Source: an uncultured Angelakisella sp.
Lineage (GTDB): Bacteria > Bacillota > Clostridia > Oscillospirales > Ruminococcaceae
Length of the DNA: 8,706 bases
Direction of reading: 5' to 3'
NCBI GenBank assembly: GCA_937914895.1
Contig: CALGIL010000015.1
Span: forward strand, 1-8,706
In this document: piece by piece, positions 5,941-8,706 of the stretch
How positions within the stretch are numbered: the stretch's first letter is position 1
Layout of the letters: each line of letters begins with the position of its first letter
Program-made: the position numbers and the translations under genes
The notes under the pieces: model-generated
Databases searched by the model: none
What the model saw: only the letters and a program-made list of their open reading frames with translations
What the model was told of the DNA's origin: nothing

Positions 5941-7023
5941 ATGAGTACCATCAGCCTTTGCATGATTGTCAAAAACGAGGAGGAGACCCTCCCCCGGTGC
6001 CTGGACAGCGTGGGGGACGTGGCGGACGAGATCATCATTGTGGACACCGGCTCCACCGACCGCACCAAGGAAAAAGCGGCGGCGTACACCAGTCGAATCT
6101 TTGACTTTAAGTGGATCAACGACTTTTCCGCCGCCCGCAACTACGCCTTTGACCAGGCCGCCATGGACTACCAGATGTGGCTGGACGCCGACGACGTGCT
6201 GCCGGACGAGGAGCGGGAAAAGCTGCGGCGCCTCAAAGAGACCCTGGCCCCCGGGGTGGATATGGTGACCATGAAGTACCAGACCCACTTTGACGAAAAA
6301 GGCGCCCCCCTTTTGGTGGCTACCCGGGAACGCCTGGTGCGGCGGGAAAGGCATTACCGGTGGCGGGACCCCGTCCACGAATACATCCCCCTGGTGGGGA
6401 ACATCCTCCATTCCGATATTGTCATCGCCCACCGCAAGCCCCCTTCGGAGGGCGTCTCCACCCGGAACCTGGAGATTTACCAGTCCATCGAGTACGGCGG
6501 CCGGCTGGCCCCCCGGCAGGAGTACTACTTTGCCCGGGAGCTGGCGGACCACGGCCAGCACGCCAAGGCCCTCTACTACTTCACCCGGTTTTTGGACGGG
6601 GGCCGGGGCTGGACGGAGGACAGCATCTCCGCCTGCTACTGCATGGCCCGGTGCTTTCGCGCCCTGGGGCAGCAGGACCGGGTGCTGCCCGTTCTGCTGC
6701 GGAGCTTTCAGTTTGGCGGTCCCCGGGCGGAGATCTGCTCCGAGATTGGCTACCACTACATGGCGCGGGGGGAGTACCGGCCCGCCCTGGAGTGGTTCCG
6801 CTTCGGGGCGGGGCTGGACCTGCCCGATTCCATCGGATTTTTCCTCAACCGGTACTGGCACTATGTCCCCAACATCGAGGCGGGGGTGTGCTGCTACCGC
6901 CTGGGGAGGCTGGAGCAGGCCCTGGAATTTAACGAGCGGGCCGCCCGCGACCGCCCCGGCGATCCGGCGGCGGCGACCAACCGGGCGCTGTACCGGCGCA
7001 TCCTGGAGGAAAGAAAGCCATAG
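5941..7023 (+). CDS. Family 2 glycosyltransferase with TPR-like C-terminal region
   Basis: A 360-residue protein starting with a GT-A glycosyltransferase domain (about 1-200): SLCMIVKNEEETLPRCLDS (5-23), EIIIVDTGSTDRT (30-42) and the metal/nucleotide-binding WLDADD (80-85) with a DFSAARN segment between. These are the usual motifs of GT2 enzymes that carry TPR repeats. The C-terminal part (about 195-355) is helical with TPR-like units such as ADHGQHAKALYYFTRFLDG and LGRLEQALEFNERAARD. It has no signal peptide or membrane segment, so it acts in the cytoplasm; acceptor and sugar donor cannot be told. GGAG at 5930-5933 is 7 nt before the ATG. It stands alone between two terminators, with no polysaccharide genes beside it. 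The closest relatives in architecture include SunS-type protein glycosyltransferases, but this is not evidence for that role. Confidence 0.88.
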   Translation: MSTISLCMIVKNEEETLPRCLDSVGDVADEIIIVDTGSTDRTKEKAAAYTSRIFDFKWINDFSAARNYAFDQAAMDYQMWLDADDVLPDEEREKLRRLKETLAPGVDMVTMKYQTHFDEKGAPLLVATRERLVRRERHYRWRDPVHEYIPLVGNILHSDIVIAHRKPPSEGVSTRNLEIYQSIEYGGRLAPRQEYYFARELADHGQHAKALYYFTRFLDGGRGWTEDSISACYCMARCFRALGQQDRVLPVLLRSFQFGGPRAEICSEIGYHYMARGEYRPALEWFRFGAGLDLPDSIGFFLNRYWHYVPNIEAGVCCYRLGRLEQALEFNERAARDRPGDPAAATNRALYRRILEERKP

Positions 7024-7025
7024 AA

Positions 7026-7063
7026 AAAGGCCGGCGCCCCCTATTAAGGGGCGGCCGGCCTTT
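7026..7063 (+). terminator. Intrinsic terminator after the glycosyltransferase gene
   Basis: AAAGGCCGGCGCCCC (7026-7040) pairs with GGGGCGGCCGGCCTTT (7048-7063) with one bulged G, about 15 bp, around a CTATTAA loop. It begins just after the stop codon. Only three T bases follow the stem, so termination may be less than complete. Confidence 0.7.
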
Positions 7064-7124
7064 CAGGCTGTCAAAAAAGCACTTGCGTAAGAGAAAGCAC
7101 CGGGGGAATCGTGTGAAAAGGGGG

Positions 7125-7158
7125 AGCGGTAAGCCCCATTTCGCATGGGGGCGCTTTT
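7125..7158. terminator. Possible bidirectional terminator between convergent genes
   Basis: AGCG-GTAA-GCCCC (7125-7137) can pair with GGGGG-CGCT (7147-7155) over an ATTTCGCAT loop, with TTTT on the + strand at 7155-7158. On the - strand it lies directly after the GntR stop and is followed, after a C run, by TTTT (7114-7117 region). The unpaired GTAA makes it imperfect. It would end - strand transcription of the GntR gene and back up the terminator at 7026-7063. Confidence 0.4.
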
Positions 7159-7993
7159 ATGTTGCGGGCGCCGTGTCCTTTTTGGGTTCTGCCGGGCCGG
7201 GGGCGGCCTCCGCCTCCACCTTGGTCAGCTTGGGCCGGCCGTCGTCGCCCTCCAGGTACTCCTCGTACAAATCCGAATCCACGACAAGGTCCAGGTCGCG
7301 GCTGAGGGAGAAGCGGTTGCCAAGGAAGCAGTGGGAGGTAAACTCAAAGGGCACCTCCCCCACATACCACAGCAGGTTTTGCTTGAGAAGGGCAAAGTTG
7401 TCATACCCCAAAATCTCCCGCTGCTCGGGGGTGGGCAGGGTGGCGGCAAATTCCGACCGCAGGTGGGACCGGACGATGCCCCGCCGGGTGAGGTATTCGT
7501 TGAAGGAGCCCTCCAGCGCCGCCACGCTGATCTCTGGCAGCAGCCGGAAGGAGATGTAGGTGTAGGAGATGGCGATGGGCTGGTCGTCCCCGGTGCGCAG
7601 CCGGACGAAGTAGTGCATATAGTCGTCCGCCCCCAGCCCCAGCTTGCGGGCGATAAAGGGGTTTTCGCTCCCCCGGATCACCTGGTAGCTCAGGAGCTTG
7701 CTGCCCGGCTTCATCCCGGAGTTGACAATGTCCTGGGTCATGGACTTTGGCCCGCGCCCCACCTTTTTGACCAGGTTGCGGTTGATGACAAAGGAGCCCA
7801 GCCCCCGCCCGCGCTTGATGTAGCCCTTGTCCGCCAGCTGGGTCAGGGCCTTGTTGATGGTCATGCGGCTGACCCCAAAGGCGTCGCACAGCTCCTGCTC
7901 GGTGGGGATGCGGTCCCCGTACTCCAGCTCGCCGCTTTCAATTTTTTTGGAAAAATACTGCTCGATTTCCAGGTATTTAGGCAACTTCTTCAC
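7157..7993 (-). CDS. GntR-family regulator with UTRA effector domain (HutC/NagR type)
   Basis: A 278-residue transcription factor. The winged helix (about 1-70) has PKYLEIEQYFSKKIESGEL, the GDRIPTEQELCDAFGVSR turn and GRGLGSFV in the wing, standard for the HutC subfamily. The UTRA domain (about 85-245) includes MHYFVRLRTGDDQPIAIS, YISFRLLPEI and the VVDSDLYEEYL end; UTRA domains commonly bind sugar phosphates or amino-sugar compounds. The start is GTG at 7993 with AAGGAGAG just upstream, although the frame stays open to 8194; the longer form would be Ala/Pro/Arg-rich and would extend past the predicted promoter. An odd Ala/Pro/Glu/Lys-rich tail of about 20 residues follows the UTRA domain. 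Its likely target is the adjacent SIS gene's locus or a promoter outside the window. Confidence 0.88.
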   Translation of the reverse strand: MKKLPKYLEIEQYFSKKIESGELEYGDRIPTEQELCDAFGVSRMTINKALTQLADKGYIKRGRGLGSFVINRNLVKKVGRGPKSMTQDIVNSGMKPGSKLLSYQVIRGSENPFIARKLGLGADDYMHYFVRLRTGDDQPIAISYTYISFRLLPEISVAALEGSFNEYLTRRGIVRSHLRSEFAATLPTPEQREILGYDNFALLKQNLLWYVGEVPFEFTSHCFLGNRFSLSRDLDLVVDSDLYEEYLEGDDGRPKLTKVEAEAAPGPAEPKKDTAPAT

Positions 7994-8040
7994 GGGGCTC
8001 TCCTTCACTTTCCGGGCGGGTGCATGCCGCCGCGTTTCGT

Positions 8041-8074
8041 CCGGCCGCGCCGCGGCCGCAGCCGCGGCGCCCGG
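8041..8074 (-). repeat. GC-only hairpin in the predicted 5' UTR of the GntR gene
   Basis: GCGCCGCGGC (8047-8056) and GCCGCGGCGC (8061-8070) form a perfect 10-bp inverted repeat with a CGCA loop, extended by CCGG (8041-8044) with CCGG (8071-8074) after a 2-nt bulge. No T run follows on either strand. It sits about 50 nt upstream of the GTG start and inside the transcript expected from the promoter at 8112-8140, so it could affect message stability or expression, or be chance in GC-rich DNA. Confidence 0.45.
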
Positions 8075-8111
8075 GTCCGCCAATGAGATCACGCCGGAAT
8101 CCTCCGTCCAC

Positions 8112-8140
8112 ATGATAGCAGGGCGGGGGCGGTTTGTCCA
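8112..8140 (-). promoter_or_regulatory. Predicted sigma-A promoter of the GntR gene
   Basis: On the - strand TGGACA (8135-8140) is followed after exactly 17 nt by TATCAT (8112-8117), each differing from consensus at one position. Transcription would start near 8105, giving a leader of about 110 nt before the GTG at 7993. The -35 box begins one base after the T run of the preceding terminator. Confidence 0.7.
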
Positions 8141-8141
8141 G

Positions 8142-8192
8142 AAAAAGGGCGCCGGTCCCTGCCCCCATGGGTGGCGGGCGGAAACGGCGCCC
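8142..8192 (-). terminator. Intrinsic terminator of the upstream SIS-domain gene
   Basis: On the - strand GGGCGCCG (8192-8185) pairs with CGGCGCCC (8154-8147), followed by TTTTT (8146-8142). The interior can continue the stem with G-U pairs and a mismatch toward a short central loop. It starts 18 nt past the SIS gene's stop codon. Confidence 0.78.
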
Positions 8193-8209
8193 ACGGTGGA
8201 TTTGCGGGC

Positions 8210-8706
8210 TTAGTCCCTCTTCATGTGGGAGGAGACCGACCGGTCCTTGACGGGGCTTATCTTAGTGTCGATGCCCACTTCCTCGCACAGCAGGGCGGCC
8301 AGCACCTGGAAGGGGACGACATAGACGCAGGGGGACAGCACGTCGGTGGTCCCAAAGCTGAACTTCAGGTCCTTTTCGGTGACGTCGAATTCCTCGGAGG
8401 AAAGGACGAACACGTGCTGGGTAAAGGCCTTGCGGTAGTAGGCCGCCAGCTCCTTCATCCGCTCCAGCTCGGGGCCCTTGCCGCCGATGAGGAAAATAAA
8501 GTTTTTGTCGGAATAGGCGCGCAGGGGGCCGTGCATCTGCTCCTCCATCTCGTACCCGGTGCAGGGGCGGGAATAGGTCTCGAAGAATTTCAGCCGCGCC
8601 TCCAGGGCGGTGGCATAGTTGGGGCCGTACCCGGCAATGGAGGATTTGACCATGGTCAAAAATTCCGCTTTATTCTTCTCAAACCAGGCAATACTCTCAT
8701 CGACGA
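8210..8706 (-). CDS. SIS-domain sugar-phosphate isomerase/deglycase, C-terminal part (start outside window)
   Basis: 164 codons before the TAA stop are visible; the frame is open to the right edge, where it reads VDESIAWFEKNKAEF ahead of the rest, so the N-terminal half is missing from the window. The visible part is the second SIS domain of the GlmS-like/AgaS/FrlB group: GYGPNYATALEARLKFFE, then YEMEEQMHGPLRAYSD (conserved E and HGP of the active site), then a hydrophobic FIFLIGGKGPE strand, and a C-terminal segment SPCVYVVPFQVLAALLCEEVG typical of the family's last helix. Such enzymes isomerise amino-sugar phosphates or split fructoselysine-type (Amadori) phosphates; which applies here cannot be decided. 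It is transcribed toward, but separately from, the GntR gene. Confidence 0.82.
   Translation of the reverse strand, partial: VDESIAWFEKNKAEFLTMVKSSIAGYGPNYATALEARLKFFETYSRPCTGYEMEEQMHGPLRAYSDKNFIFLIGGKGPELERMKELAAYYRKAFTQHVFVLSSEEFDVTEKDLKFSFGTTDVLSPCVYVVPFQVLAALLCEEVGIDTKISPVKDRSVSSHMKRD

Noticed and set aside
5896..6861. 321-codon - strand open frame over the glycosyltransferase
   Set aside because: Antisense shadow of a gene with clear GT2 motifs; product is low-complexity and unlike any known family.
7145..8086. 313-codon + strand open frame over the GntR gene
   Set aside because: Antisense shadow of a clear GntR/UTRA protein; no motif and no suitable ribosome binding site.
7994..8194. 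Longer N-terminus for the GntR regulator
   Set aside because: It would include the predicted promoter and run into the preceding gene's terminator, and encodes an Ala/Pro/Arg-rich sequence unlike the family; the GTG at 7993 has AAGGAGAG just upstream.

Overview
The window is GC-rich DNA that fits a high-GC, low-abundance-of-intergenic-space Firmicute, most likely a gut member of the Oscillospiraceae/Ruminococcaceae type (Flavonifractor- or Intestinimonas-like). This is an inference from strong AGGAGG-type ribosome binding sites, GC-rich codon use, mannose-family PTS genes, RpiR and GntR/UTRA regulators and type I-C-like CRISPR repeats. No single marker gene fixes the genus.

Layout. (1) Bases 1-224 are the leader-distal, decaying end of a CRISPR array with 33-nt repeats and exact 33-nt spacers; a further repeat copy in the opposite orientation lies at 262-294. 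(2) Bases 295-594 hold no gene, but contain an AT-rich promoter and a large palindrome overlapping its -10 box. (3) Bases 595-5778 form one apparent + strand operon: an RpiR-family regulator, mannose-family PTS EIIA, EIIB, EIIC and EIID, an N-acetylmannosamine-6-phosphate 2-epimerase (NanE-like), and a UPF0309-type SIS-domain protein, closed by a strong intrinsic terminator at 5802-5846. (4) A stand-alone GT2 glycosyltransferase with a TPR-like tail (5941-7023) has its own terminator. (5) On the - strand, a GntR/UTRA regulator (7157-7993) has its own promoter, placed directly after the terminator of an upstream SIS-domain sugar-phosphate isomerase/deglycase gene whose start lies beyond the right edge.

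How it fits together. The PTS would import and phosphorylate an amino sugar or related hexose; the NanE-like enzyme and the SIS protein would convert the sugar phosphate; and the RpiR protein, which itself carries a sugar-phosphate-sensing SIS domain, would control the operon through the palindrome. N-acetylmannosamine is the simplest substrate that matches NanE, but the window lacks nanA, nanK, nagA and nagB and the NanE-like protein is divergent, so the true substrate is open. The right-hand GntR and SIS genes look like the edge of a second, separately regulated sugar-phosphate locus. No phage, transposon, rRNA or tRNA genes were seen.
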